A stretch of DNA of 64,000 nt, from contig NZ_CP046606.1 of the NCBI RefSeq assembly GCF_030408355.1, positions 868,001 to 932,000 on the forward strand, given 5' to 3'. Source of the DNA: Corynebacterium afermentans subsp. afermentans. GTDB taxonomy: Bacteria; Actinomycetota; Actinomycetes; Mycobacteriales; Mycobacteriaceae. The number at the start of each line of letters is the position of its first letter. Position 1 is the first letter of the stretch. Of this stretch, positions 26,766 to 34,009 are shown in pieces. The position numbers and the translations under genes were made by a program. The notes beneath the pieces are model-generated. The model made no database searches, was not told where the DNA came from, and was given only the letters and a program-made list of their open reading frames with translations.

Positions 26766-28153
26766 CACCCGACCGCCTTCTTTTGCACGTTTTGGTGGAT
26801 CACGCCGGCGACGGCGATGACGCCGACGACGACGGTGACGGCGAGCATCTGGAAGCGCCCGTCCGCGTCGGCCAGCATCAGCGCGATGACGCCTGCGGCG
26901 AGCGCGATCATGACCCACGGCATGACAGCCGGCGCCCACATGCGCACCTCGGTGATCTCGCCGGTGGCAACGAGCTTCGGGTGGATGCGCACGAACGACA
27001 GGGCAACGACGATCCACAGCACGATCAGGCAGCCGCCGACCGCGTTGAGCAAAAATGCCAGCAGGCCCGGCGGGTTCCAGTACTGCAGGGCCACGGCGGC
27101 GAAGCCGAAGGCGACGGAGACCACGACGGCGCGCATGGGCACGCCGCGGGTGTCGGTGCGGCCGAAGGAGGCGGGTGCGTCGCCGCGCACGGCGAGGTTT
27201 TGCAGGAAGCGCGAGGAGCCGTAGATCTGGGTGTTGCAGGCGGACAGCAGCGCCACGACGATGACGGCCTCCATGATGCCCACCGCGCCCGGGATGTTGG
27301 CCAGCTCGAGCACGGCGGTGAAGGGGGAGTCGGCGGCGGAGTCGGCCCCGCCGATCTGGTCGAACGGCAGAAGCAGCACGATCAGCAGCACGGAGCCGAT
27401 GTAGAACACGGAGATGCGCCAGATGATCGAGCGGATGGCGGAGTGCACGCCCGCCTGCGGGTCCTCGGATTCGGCGGCGGCGACGGTGACCAGCTCGATA
27501 CCGCCGAACGCGAACGCCACGGCTAGCAGCGCGGTGGCGACGCCGGACCAGCCGTTGGGCATGAAGCCGACTTCGCTGACGTTTTCCAGCCCGACGAAAC
27601 CGCCGGCGGGCAGCAGCCCGAGCCAAAGTGCGACGCCGATGATCAAAAACGCGACGATGACTGCGACCTTGATCAGGGCGAACCAGAATTCGAACTCGCC
27701 GAAGTTTTTCACGGCGGAGAAGTTGATCACGGTAAACGCCACGATGGCCATGAGCGCGGGGATCCACGGCGAGATGCCGAACCACGCGGCGACGATGGCG
27801 GAGGCGCCGGTGATTTCCACGGCCATGATCATGATCATCATGAACCAGTACAGCCAGCCGATGGTGAATCCGGCCCACGGGCCGAACGCCTGGGCGGCGT
27901 AGGTGGAAAACGTGCCGGAGGACGGCCTGGCGGCGACCATTTCGGCGAGCATCTGCATGAAGCAGACGGTGATGAATCCGGCGATGACGTACGCGATCAG
28001 CACGGCGGGCCCGGCGGCTGCGATGCCCACGCCGGTGCCCAGAAACAGGCCGGCGCCGATGGCGGAGCCGAGGCCCATCATGGTCAGGTGGCGTGTCTTC
28101 AGCCCGCGGGCGAGCGCGGTGGATTCCGCGACGGGGGAAACTGGTGTCGACAT
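26765..28153 (-). CDS. AroP-like amino acid permease (APC family), first copy
   Basis: 462 residues with the same architecture as its downstream neighbour: KTRHLTMMGLGSAIGAGLFLGTGVGIAAAGPAVL at TM1, ARPSSGTFSTYAAQAFGPWAGF at TM3 and [20 protein letters not shown] at TM6. The ATG at 28153 has AAGGTG 6 nt upstream and is preferred over the GTG at 28162. The two permeases are tandem paralogues in one transcript, placed between dapD and dapD2/dapE where C. glutamicum carries a single aroP. They may differ in substrate range. Confidence 0.85.
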   Translation of the reverse strand: MSTPVSPVAESTALARGLKTRHLTMMGLGSAIGAGLFLGTGVGIAAAGPAVLIAYVIAGFITVCFMQMLAEMVAARPSSGTFSTYAAQAFGPWAGFTIGWLYWFMMIMIMAVEITGASAIVAAWFGISPWIPALMAIVAFTVINFSAVKNFGEFEFWFALIKVAVIVAFLIIGVALWLGLLPAGGFVGLENVSEVGFMPNGWSGVATALLAVAFAFGGIELVTVAAAESEDPQAGVHSAIRSIIWRISVFYIGSVLLIVLLLPFDQIGGADSAADSPFTAVLELANIPGAVGIMEAVIVVALLSACNTQIYGSSRFLQNLAVRGDAPASFGRTDTRGVPMRAVVVSVAFGFAAVALQYWNPPGLLAFLLNAVGGCLIVLWIVVALSFVRIHPKLVATGEITEVRMWAPAVMPWVMIALAAGVIALMLADADGRFQMLAVTVVVGVIAVAGVIHQNVQKKAVG

Positions 28154-28176
28154 GTCGAACACCTTAAACGCAAGCT

Positions 28177-28196
28177 ATTGCGTCAAGGGCAATATA
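28177..28196 (-). promoter_or_regulatory. Promoter with overlapping inverted repeat upstream of the permease pair
   Basis: On the minus strand a TATATT hexamer (28191-28196) could be a -10 box. An inverted repeat ATTGC-7 nt-GCAAT (28177-28193) overlaps the expected transcription start and sits between the -10 box and the first permease. This would suit a repressor operator, though the protein cannot be named. Confidence 0.4.
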
Positions 28197-28211
28197 TTCC
28201 GCAAGTTTTCG

Positions 28212-29144
28212 CTAATCGACGCCTAAAGTGTTCCGCCGCACCACCGGCGAGGTGGAAAACGGTTCGCGTTCGATGCGAAGATCGGCGCGCCCGGCGATGG
28301 TCCGCGCGGGCACCTGGGTACCGGTTTCCACGTCGAAGACCATGGTGTCCGGTTCGAGCATGACGTTGACGCCGATTTCGCACCGGTCGCCCAAATCCAC
28401 CCCGATCACGCCGGCTGACGGGTGCAGCCGGCAGTCCCGCCCGACCCGCATCGGTGCACGCTCAAACTCGCTGACCCGTGACGCCATCAGCGCCGACGAC
28501 AGCGACAGATCGGTCCCGCCGCCGACCACCACGGAAGACGACAGCCGCCCCTCAATCCGCGCAGGTCCCAGCGAGCCGGCGTTGTAGGAGACGTAGCCTT
28601 CGCGCATGACTGAAGTTCCCTCGGCCAGGTATGCGCCGAGTCGCACGCGCTCGGCTTCGGCGATGGTCACCCCGGACGGCACGACGTAGTCGACCATGCG
28701 CGGCAGCCGATCGATGCCGTAGACGTGGATCAGCCCGCGCGCCCGCAGGTTGGTGCGCACGGTTTCGAAGTTGTCCGCCAGGCACGGGCCTTTGTTGGTC
28801 CACACCACCGGCTGCAGCAGCTCCAGCGCGCCGGCCATGTTGATCGTCAGCGGCTCCACCATGCGGTGCGACAGCAGATGAAGGCGCAGAAACACGTCGT
28901 GCGCGTCGATGGGTGGTGCGTCCAGGTCCGCGATGACGGTGCACACCGGCACGAGTTCCACCAGCCGGTCGTGGTCTGCGCCAATAAGTTTCAGGAACTT
29001 CGGGCTGAGTTCGTGGGCGGAGACGCGGTGGGTGCCGGAGGTGCCGCCGATAGGCAGTAGCTCCGGCGACGGGAACCAGGTGTCCAGCACGGTGCCGTTA
29101 ACGGCGATGTTGGCGATTCCGACGGCGCGCGCTCCTTGAGACAT
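28212..29144 (-). CDS. dapD2: DapD paralogue (DapD2)
   Basis: 310 residues, colinear with Dap[49 protein letters not shown], then hexapeptide-repeat helix (EAERVRLGAYLAEGTSVMREGYVSYNAGSLG, DLGDRCEIGVNVMLEPD). C. glutamicum also has two dapD genes near dapE. The helix is shorter and the glycine-rich turn present in DapD ([13 protein letters not shown]) is replaced by FERAPMRVGRDC, so activity may differ. ATG 29144 is the start of homology. It diverges from dapE with 29 bp between the start codons. The stop codon is inside a variant of the recurring 11-base word. Confidence 0.88.
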   Translation of the reverse strand: MSQGARAVGIANIAVNGTVLDTWFPSPELLPIGGTSGTHRVSAHELSPKFLKLIGADHDRLVELVPVCTVIADLDAPPIDAHDVFLRLHLLSHRMVEPLTINMAGALELLQPVVWTNKGPCLADNFETVRTNLRARGLIHVYGIDRLPRMVDYVVPSGVTIAEAERVRLGAYLAEGTSVMREGYVSYNAGSLGPARIEGRLSSSVVVGGGTDLSLSSALMASRVSEFERAPMRVGRDCRLHPSAGVIGVDLGDRCEIGVNVMLEPDTMVFDVETGTQVPARTIAGRADLRIEREPFSTSPVVRRNTLGVD

Positions 29145-29161
29145 GCCTGCGAGTCTAAACG

Positions 29162-29167
29162 TAGGAT
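29162..29167 (+). promoter_or_regulatory. -10 hexamer of dapE
   Basis: TAGGAT ends 6 nt before the GTG start at 29174 and no Shine-Dalgarno is present, so the dapE mRNA is probably leaderless. The site lies in the 29-bp gap shared with divergent dapD2. Confidence 0.5.
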
Positions 29168-29173
29168 CGCCGT

Positions 29174-30265
29174 GTGACTTCCTTAGATCTCTTCGCCGAC
29201 CCAATTGCACTTTCCGCGGCGCTCGTGGACATCGAGTCGCCCTCGCATCACGAGGAGGCGATCGCGGACGCCGTCGAGGGCGCGCTTCGCGGCCTGGAGC
29301 ACGCGGAGGTTGCGCGCTTCGGCAACACGGTGGTGGCGCGCACGAATTTCGGCCTGGGGTCGCGGGTGGTGCTGGCCGGGCACATCGACACCGTCCCGCT
29401 CGCGGACAACACGCCGCACAAGCTTGTCGACGGCACCCTGCACGGCTGCGGATCCGTCGACATGAAATCCGGCATGGCCTGCTACCTGGCAGCCTTCGCG
29501 CGCCTGGCTGAGCCGGGCAAGTCGGACCACGACCTGACCGTTATCGCCTACGAGGGCGAGGAGGTCGCGCAGGAGTACAACGGCCTGCACCACCTGGAGT
29601 GCGACCACCCGGAGTGGCTCGAGGGCGACATCGCGCTGCTCGGCGAGCCGTCCGGCGCCATCATCGAGGCTGGCTGCCAGGGCACCATCCGCGTGTTCGT
29701 GGACGCGCACGGCACCCGCGCGCACTCCGCGCGAAGCTGGCTCGGCCACAACGCCGCGCACGATCTGGCCGGTGTGCTCACGCGCATCGCCGCCTACACC
29801 CCGCGCGCCGTGGAGATCGACGGCTGCGAGTATCGCGAGGGCCTCAACGTGGTGGGCCTGGAGGGCTTCGTGGCCACCAACACTATCCCGGATCACGCGC
29901 GGCTGATCGTGAACTTCCGCTACGCGCCGGACCGCTCCGTCGAGGAGGCGAAGGCCCACTTGGAGGAAGCGCTTTCGCTTGACGACGGGCTCACGCTGAC
30001 CTACGACGACATCGCGCCGGGCGCGCTGCCAGGCCTGGGCGACCCGGTGGCCGCCGGCCTAGTCAAGGCTGTGGGCGGGAATTTCCGCGCGAAGTTCGGA
30101 TGGACGGATGTCGCGCGCTTTTCTAGCCTGGGTGTTCCCGCGGTCAATTTCGGCCCCGGCGACCCTGGTTTTGCCCACAAGAAGGACGAGCAGTGCCCGA
30201 CGGACCAGATCACGCAGGTCTTCGAGCAGCTGATGTCGTACCTGAGCGTTAACGAAAGCGAGTAG
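29174..30265 (+). CDS. dapE: Succinyldiaminopimelate desuccinylase DapE
   Basis: 363 residues of the M20 metallopeptidase fold. AGHIDTVPLAD carries the first zinc His and the catalytic Asp, GCGSVDMKSGMAC the bridging Asp, YEGEEVAQEYNG the general base Glu pair, and GPGDPGFAHKKDEQC the final zinc His. It releases succinate to give LL-diaminopimelate. GTG 29174 is the first codon of the homologous region. The LOG gene follows after 3 bp. Confidence 0.94.
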   Translation: MTSLDLFADPIALSAALVDIESPSHHEEAIADAVEGALRGLEHAEVARFGNTVVARTNFGLGSRVVLAGHIDTVPLADNTPHKLVDGTLHGCGSVDMKSGMACYLAAFARLAEPGKSDHDLTVIAYEGEEVAQEYNGLHHLECDHPEWLEGDIALLGEPSGAIIEAGCQGTIRVFVDAHGTRAHSARSWLGHNAAHDLAGVLTRIAAYTPRAVEIDGCEYREGLNVVGLEGFVATNTIPDHARLIVNFRYAPDRSVEEAKAHLEEALSLDDGLTLTYDDIAPGALPGLGDPVAAGLVKAVGGNFRAKFGWTDVARFSSLGVPAVNFGPGDPGFAHKKDEQCPTDQITQVFEQLMSYLSVNESE

Positions 30266-30268
30266 TCA

Positions 30269-31054
30269 ATGGCCCCGCTGAACATCCCCCGTCCGGAGCG
30301 CGACCGGAAGCTGCGTGGCCCGATCGCGCTGCGCGGTTCGGACCACCAGGCGTCCACGTTCGACCAGCGCCTGCTTGAGGCGTTCGGGCATGCGGACAGC
30401 CAGTGGCGCCACGAGGACCCGTGGCGCGTGATGCGCATCCAGAGCGAGTTCGTCGCGGGCTTCGACGCGCTTTCGGAGATGCCGAAGGCCGTCACCGTCT
30501 TTGGCTCGGCGCGCCTGGGGGAGGGCACGGACGAGTACCAGCTGTCCTACGACGTTGGCAGGGCGCTGGTGGAGGCCGGCTACGCGGTGGTCACCGGCGG
30601 CGGCCCGGGCTTGATGGAGGGCCCGAACCGCGGCGCGCACAACGCCGACGGCCTGTCGGTCGGCCTAGGCATTGAGCTGCCGTTCGAGCAGGGTTTGAAC
30701 GACTGGGTGGATCTGGGGCTGAACTTCCGCTACTTCTTCGCCCGCAAGACCATGTTTTTGAAGTATTCGCAGGCGTTTATCGCCCTGCCGGGCGGCTTCG
30801 GCACGATGGACGAGGTCTTTGAGGTGCTGTGCATGGTGCAAACCGGCAAGGTCACCAACTTCCCGATTGTGCTGATGGGCACCGAGTTTTGGTCTGGGCT
30901 GGTGGCTTGGATTGAGCAGCAGCTGCTGGGCCGCGGGCTGATTTCTCCGGGCGACGAGAAGCTGTTTTTGGTCACCGACTCGGTGGACGAGGCGGTGGCG
31001 CACATCGTGGACACGCACAAGGTGATGACGGATCAGCGCCTCAAGGATGACTAA
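30269..31054 (+). CDS. LOG family protein (TIGR00730)
   Basis: 261 residues. VTVFGSARLGEGTDEY opens the Rossmann-like fold. VVTGGGPGLMEGPNRGAH and ALPGGFGTMDEVFEVL carry the lysine-decarboxylase-like signature PGGxGTxxE, which in active members is a phosphoribohydrolase motif converting cytokinin-type nucleoside 5'-monophosphates to free bases. The usual catalytic Arg of the first part is present in FFARKTMF. In bacteria of this order the gene sits between dapE and folP2, as here. It overlaps folP2 by 8 nt. Confidence 0.85.
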   Translation: MAPLNIPRPERDRKLRGPIALRGSDHQASTFDQRLLEAFGHADSQWRHEDPWRVMRIQSEFVAGFDALSEMPKAVTVFGSARLGEGTDEYQLSYDVGRALVEAGYAVVTGGGPGLMEGPNRGAHNADGLSVGLGIELPFEQGLNDWVDLGLNFRYFFARKTMFLKYSQAFIALPGGFGTMDEVFEVLCMVQTGKVTNFPIVLMGTEFWSGLVAWIEQQLLGRGLISPGDEKLFLVTDSVDEAVAHIVDTHKVMTDQRLKDD

Positions 31055-31898
31055 GCAGCTCGCCGAGGTGATGGCGATTGTCAACCGCACACCCGACTCG
31101 TTCTACGACAAGGGCGCGACGTTCGCTTCCGAGAAAGCACTTTTGCGTATCGACGGCGCCGTGTCCGCCGGCGCCAGCATCATCGACGTCGGCGGGGTCA
31201 AAGCAGGTCCCGGCGATGACGTGGACGTTGCCGAGGAGATCGACCGCGTCGTGCCGCTGATCGCCGCCGCACGAGGACGCCACCCGGACGTGACGTTGAG
31301 CGTGGACACGTGGCGCGCGCCCGTGGCGGAGGCCGCGATCGCCGCCGGCGCGGACCTGATCAACGACACGTGGGCCGGTTTCGACCCGGAGCTGGTGGAG
31401 GTCGCCGGCTACCACCGGGTGGGCTACGTCTGCTCGCACACCGGCGGGATCACCCCGCGCACCCGCCCGCACCGGGTGCATTACGACGACGTGGTCGCCG
31501 ACGTCATCGCCGAGACCACGGCGCTGGCCGAGCGCGCGGCGTCGCTGGGCGTGCCGGAGGAGCGCATCTTCATCGACCCGACCCACGATTTTGGCAAGAA
31601 CACCTACCACGGCTTGGAGCTGCTGCGGCGCGTGGACGAGCTCGTGGCCACGGGCTGGCCGGTGCTGATGGCGTTGTCGAACAAGGACTTCGTCGGCGAG
31701 ACCTTGAACCGTGGCCTCAACGGCGCGGACATCACCGAGCGCGTCCCCGGCACCCTCGCCACCACCGCGTGGGCGGCCGCGCGCGGGGTGGCGGCGTTCC
31801 GCGTGCACGAGGTCGAGGCCACGCTGGACGTGATACGCATGACCGCCGCGATCCAGGGCGAGATGGCCCCGCTGCACACCGTGCGGGGGCTCGCGTGA
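31047..31898 (+). CDS. folP2: FolP2, divergent dihydropteroate synthase homologue
   Basis: 283 residues with the pterin-binding TIM barrel: MAIVNRTPDSFYDKGATF at the N-terminus, DLINDTWAGFDPE and IDPTHDFGKNTYHGLELL. The loop that should read DxGGxSTRPG is DVGGVKAGPG at 47-56, so the sulfonamide/pABA-side Ser-Thr-Arg-Pro motif is missing. The mycobacterial FolP2 in the same gene order does not complement DHPS activity, and this copy fits that class. It may serve envelope or glycosyl metabolism with gpgS, whose start overlaps its stop by 4 nt. Confidence 0.88.
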   Translation: MTKQLAEVMAIVNRTPDSFYDKGATFASEKALLRIDGAVSAGASIIDVGGVKAGPGDDVDVAEEIDRVVPLIAAARGRHPDVTLSVDTWRAPVAEAAIAAGADLINDTWAGFDPELVEVAGYHRVGYVCSHTGGITPRTRPHRVHYDDVVADVIAETTALAERAASLGVPEERIFIDPTHDFGKNTYHGLELLRRVDELVATGWPVLMALSNKDFVGETLNRGLNGADITERVPGTLATTAWAAARGVAAFRVHEVEATLDVIRMTAAIQGEMAPLHTVRGLA

Positions 31899-32611
31899 GG
31901 GTCAGTGTGGTCATTCCTGCGTTGAATGAGCAGGACACGGTGGGCGGTGTCGTCGAGAAGTGTTTGGCATCGAGCGCCGACGAGGTGCTGGTGATCGACC
32001 CGGACTCCACCGACGCCACCGCCGCCCGCGCCGCAGCCGCGGGCGCGAGGGTGGTGCCGTGGCGCGAGGTGGACCCGCGCGAGCCCTGGGAGGGCAAAGG
32101 CGAGGCCCTGTGGCGCGGCGTGAAGGCGGCCGCCGGTGACGTCGTAGTCTTCGTGGACGCGGACGTGACCTCACTTAAGCCGTGGTGGGTCGACGCGCTT
32201 GCGGAGCCGTTGTGGGATCCGGGCGTCCACCTGGTCAAAGCCTCCTACGAGCGCGCCCGCGCCGGCGGCCGCGTGACCGAACTGACCGCCAAGCCGCTGT
32301 TGCGCGCGCTGTTTCCGCAGCTCGCCCACATCCGCCAGCCGCTCGCCGGCGAGTACGCCATCCGCCGCCGCACCGCGCTTGGTCTCCCGTTCGTCGCAGG
32401 TTACGGCGTCGAGGCTGGCTTGCTCATCGACGTCGCCTCCGCCCACACCCCCGCCTCCATCGCGCAGGCCGAGCTGAGCCCGCGCACGCACCGCAACCGC
32501 CCGCTGACGCAACTGGGGCCCATGGCGGACGTGGTCTCCCGCACGATCTTGGCGCGCGCCGGGGTGGGCGAAATACAGGTCCGCGAGCGCCCCGCCTGGG
32601 TGGACGGTTAA
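31895..32611 (+). CDS. gpgS: Glucosyl-3-phosphoglycerate synthase-like glycosyltransferase
   Basis: 238 residues of GT-A fold: VSVVIPALNEQDTVGGVV, VLVIDPDSTDATA and the metal-binding FVDADV. GPMADVVSRTILAR occurs near the end, and EYAIRRRTALGLPFVAGYGVEAGLLID is characteristic of GpgS (GT81), which starts methylglucose lipopolysaccharide synthesis. It is about 80 residues shorter than mycobacterial GpgS, mainly at the N-terminus and the end. GTG 31895 overlaps the folP2 stop (GTGA). The gene position after folP2 is the same as in mycobacteria, which supports the assignment. Confidence 0.8.
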   Translation: MRVSVVIPALNEQDTVGGVVEKCLASSADEVLVIDPDSTDATAARAAAAGARVVPWREVDPREPWEGKGEALWRGVKAAAGDVVVFVDADVTSLKPWWVDALAEPLWDPGVHLVKASYERARAGGRVTELTAKPLLRALFPQLAHIRQPLAGEYAIRRRTALGLPFVAGYGVEAGLLIDVASAHTPASIAQAELSPRTHRNRPLTQLGPMADVVSRTILARAGVGEIQVRERPAWVDG

Positions 32612-32621
32612 ACTAACCGGC

Positions 32622-32930
32622 ATGCTTTCCTGGATCGTGTTAATCCTCATCCTCGCACTGCTGAGCATCATCGGCGTGCGCGTGTTCGCCTCCGTCTTCG
32701 GACGCGGTGAGGCACAGCCGCCGATGCCGCCGACCGCCGACGTCAAGGAAGCCAACCGCCGCGCCGTGGAGGAGGGCAATTTCGGCGATATCCAGCTCGA
32801 GGTTGTGCACCGCGGCTACCGCATGGATCAGGTGGATGCGCTGCTGGAGCAGTTGGCTGGTGGCAACCTTGGGCCCGTCGAGAGGCAGGATGCTCAGGTA
32901 GAATCGTCTACGTCAACTATCGCGAAGTAA
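32622..32930 (+). CDS. Small membrane-anchored DivIVA-domain protein
   Basis: 102 residues. The N-terminal membrane helix (WIVLILILALLSIIGVRVFASVFG) is followed by a linker and FGDIQLEVVHRGYRMDQVDALLEQLAGG, the YRxxQVDxxL pattern of the DivIVA N-terminal domain. It may bind curved or polar membrane together with Wag31/DivIVA; the family is conserved in Corynebacteriales downstream of gpgS. It is probably in the same transcript as DUF3117. Confidence 0.8.
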   Translation: MLSWIVLILILALLSIIGVRVFASVFGRGEAQPPMPPTADVKEANRRAVEEGNFGDIQLEVVHRGYRMDQVDALLEQLAGGNLGPVERQDAQVESSTSTIAK

Positions 32931-32945
32931 AAGGAGCGTAGACGA

Positions 32946-33116
32946 ATGGCAGCAATGAAGCCGCGTACCGGCAGTGGCCCGATGGAAGCGGTGGAGGAGT
33001 CCCGCAAGATCGTGATGCGTATCCCGTCCGACGGCGGCGGCCGCCTCGTGGTGGAGCTGTCCAAGGAGGAGGCCGGCGAGCTCGGCCGACTGCTCACGGA
33101 GGCCGCAGAAGCCTAA
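32946..33116 (+). CDS. DUF3117 small protein
   Basis: 56 residues, MAAMKPRTGSGPMEAVEES at the start and LVVELSKEEAGELGRLLTE near the end. This is the highly conserved actinobacterial DUF3117 family (Rv1211-like), of unknown function. AAAAGGAG lies about 10 nt upstream of the ATG. Gene order (gpgS, DivIVA-like, DUF3117, then the glycogen genes) is the same as in mycobacteria. Confidence 0.9.
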   Translation: MAAMKPRTGSGPMEAVEESRKIVMRIPSDGGGRLVVELSKEEAGELGRLLTEAAEA

Positions 33117-33142
33117 CGCGCCGAACGCGGTAGTATCGCCAC

Positions 33143-34006
33143 ATGCTCAACGACATTGTGGACGTGCTCGCCGACCCGGCAGATCTCACCCCGCTTCGGG
33201 GCGAAGACGATTTTTCCCGTCTCGTCTCCGAATCGGGGCATTCTTATGACGTGGCCAAGCAGGGCTACGTCACCCTCGCCGCCGGCAAGGGCATCGGGCA
33301 CGAGGGTGACTCGCTGGAGATGGTCAACTCCCGCGAGACGTTTTTGTCCAACGGCCACTTCGCCCCGTTCGTGGAGGCTGTCTCCGACGCGCTCGCCGAT
33401 GTGGTGGAGCGCGCCGCCGGCGACACCGAACACCCGGTGATCATGGAGGCCGGCGCCGGCACCGGCTACTACCTGGCCCACACCCTGGACCTGATCGCAG
33501 GCGCGCGCGGCGTTGGCCTGGATGTGTCCGTGCCGGCCGCGAAGCACCTGGCCAAGTCACACCCGCGCGTGGGCGCTGTGGTGGCGGATGTGTGGGAGCA
33601 GCTGCCGATCCGCACCGGTTCCGTCCACGCGCTCGCCGTCGTGTTCGCGCCCCGTAACCCGGCCGAGTTCGCGCGCGTGCTCGTCGACGGCGGCGAAGCC
33701 GTCATGCTCGTCGCCGACCAAGGCCACCTGGACGAGCTGCGCGAGCCGCTGGGCATCCTCGGCGTCGAGGAGGGCAAGGTCGAGCGCCTCATCGCCCAGT
33801 CCGAGGGCCACTTGGTTCCGGCGGCGGATCCTGAGCTCATCGAGTTTCCGATGCTGCTGGAGCGCGATGCTATCGCCGCCCAGGTGGGCATGAGCCCGTC
33901 GGCGCGCCACCTGGACTCAGGCACGCTTCAGGCCCGCCTGGCGGAGCTGCCGGAGCAGATGCGGGTCACCGCGCGTGCGCAGTTGATCCGCATGCGCAAG
34001 GCATAA
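33143..34006 (+). CDS. RlmA-like rRNA guanine-N1 methyltransferase homologue without zinc cysteines
   Basis: 287 residues. GHSYDVAKQGYVTL matches the RNA-binding segment that follows the zinc finger of RlmA/TlrB. The SAM-binding motif is IMEAGAGTGYYLAHTL, with GVGLDVSVPAAKHLAK after it and ALAVVFAPRNPAEFARVL as the catalytic-strand region. The four cysteines that bind zinc in E. coli RlmA are absent from the first 40 residues (LADPADLTPLRGEDD). It probably methylates G745/G748 of 23S rRNA or a related site, conferring or modulating macrolide response. Confidence 0.78.
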   Translation: MLNDIVDVLADPADLTPLRGEDDFSRLVSESGHSYDVAKQGYVTLAAGKGIGHEGDSLEMVNSRETFLSNGHFAPFVEAVSDALADVVERAAGDTEHPVIMEAGAGTGYYLAHTLDLIAGARGVGLDVSVPAAKHLAKSHPRVGAVVADVWEQLPIRTGSVHALAVVFAPRNPAEFARVLVDGGEAVMLVADQGHLDELREPLGILGVEEGKVERLIAQSEGHLVPAADPELIEFPMLLERDAIAAQVGMSPSARHLDSGTLQARLAELPEQMRVTARAQLIRMRKA

Positions 34007-34009
34007 GCG

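Noticed and set aside
25401..27878. 825-codon frame through both permeases
   Set aside because: Only the part from 26765 down encodes the permease; upstream it is an Arg/His-rich shadow of the first permease.
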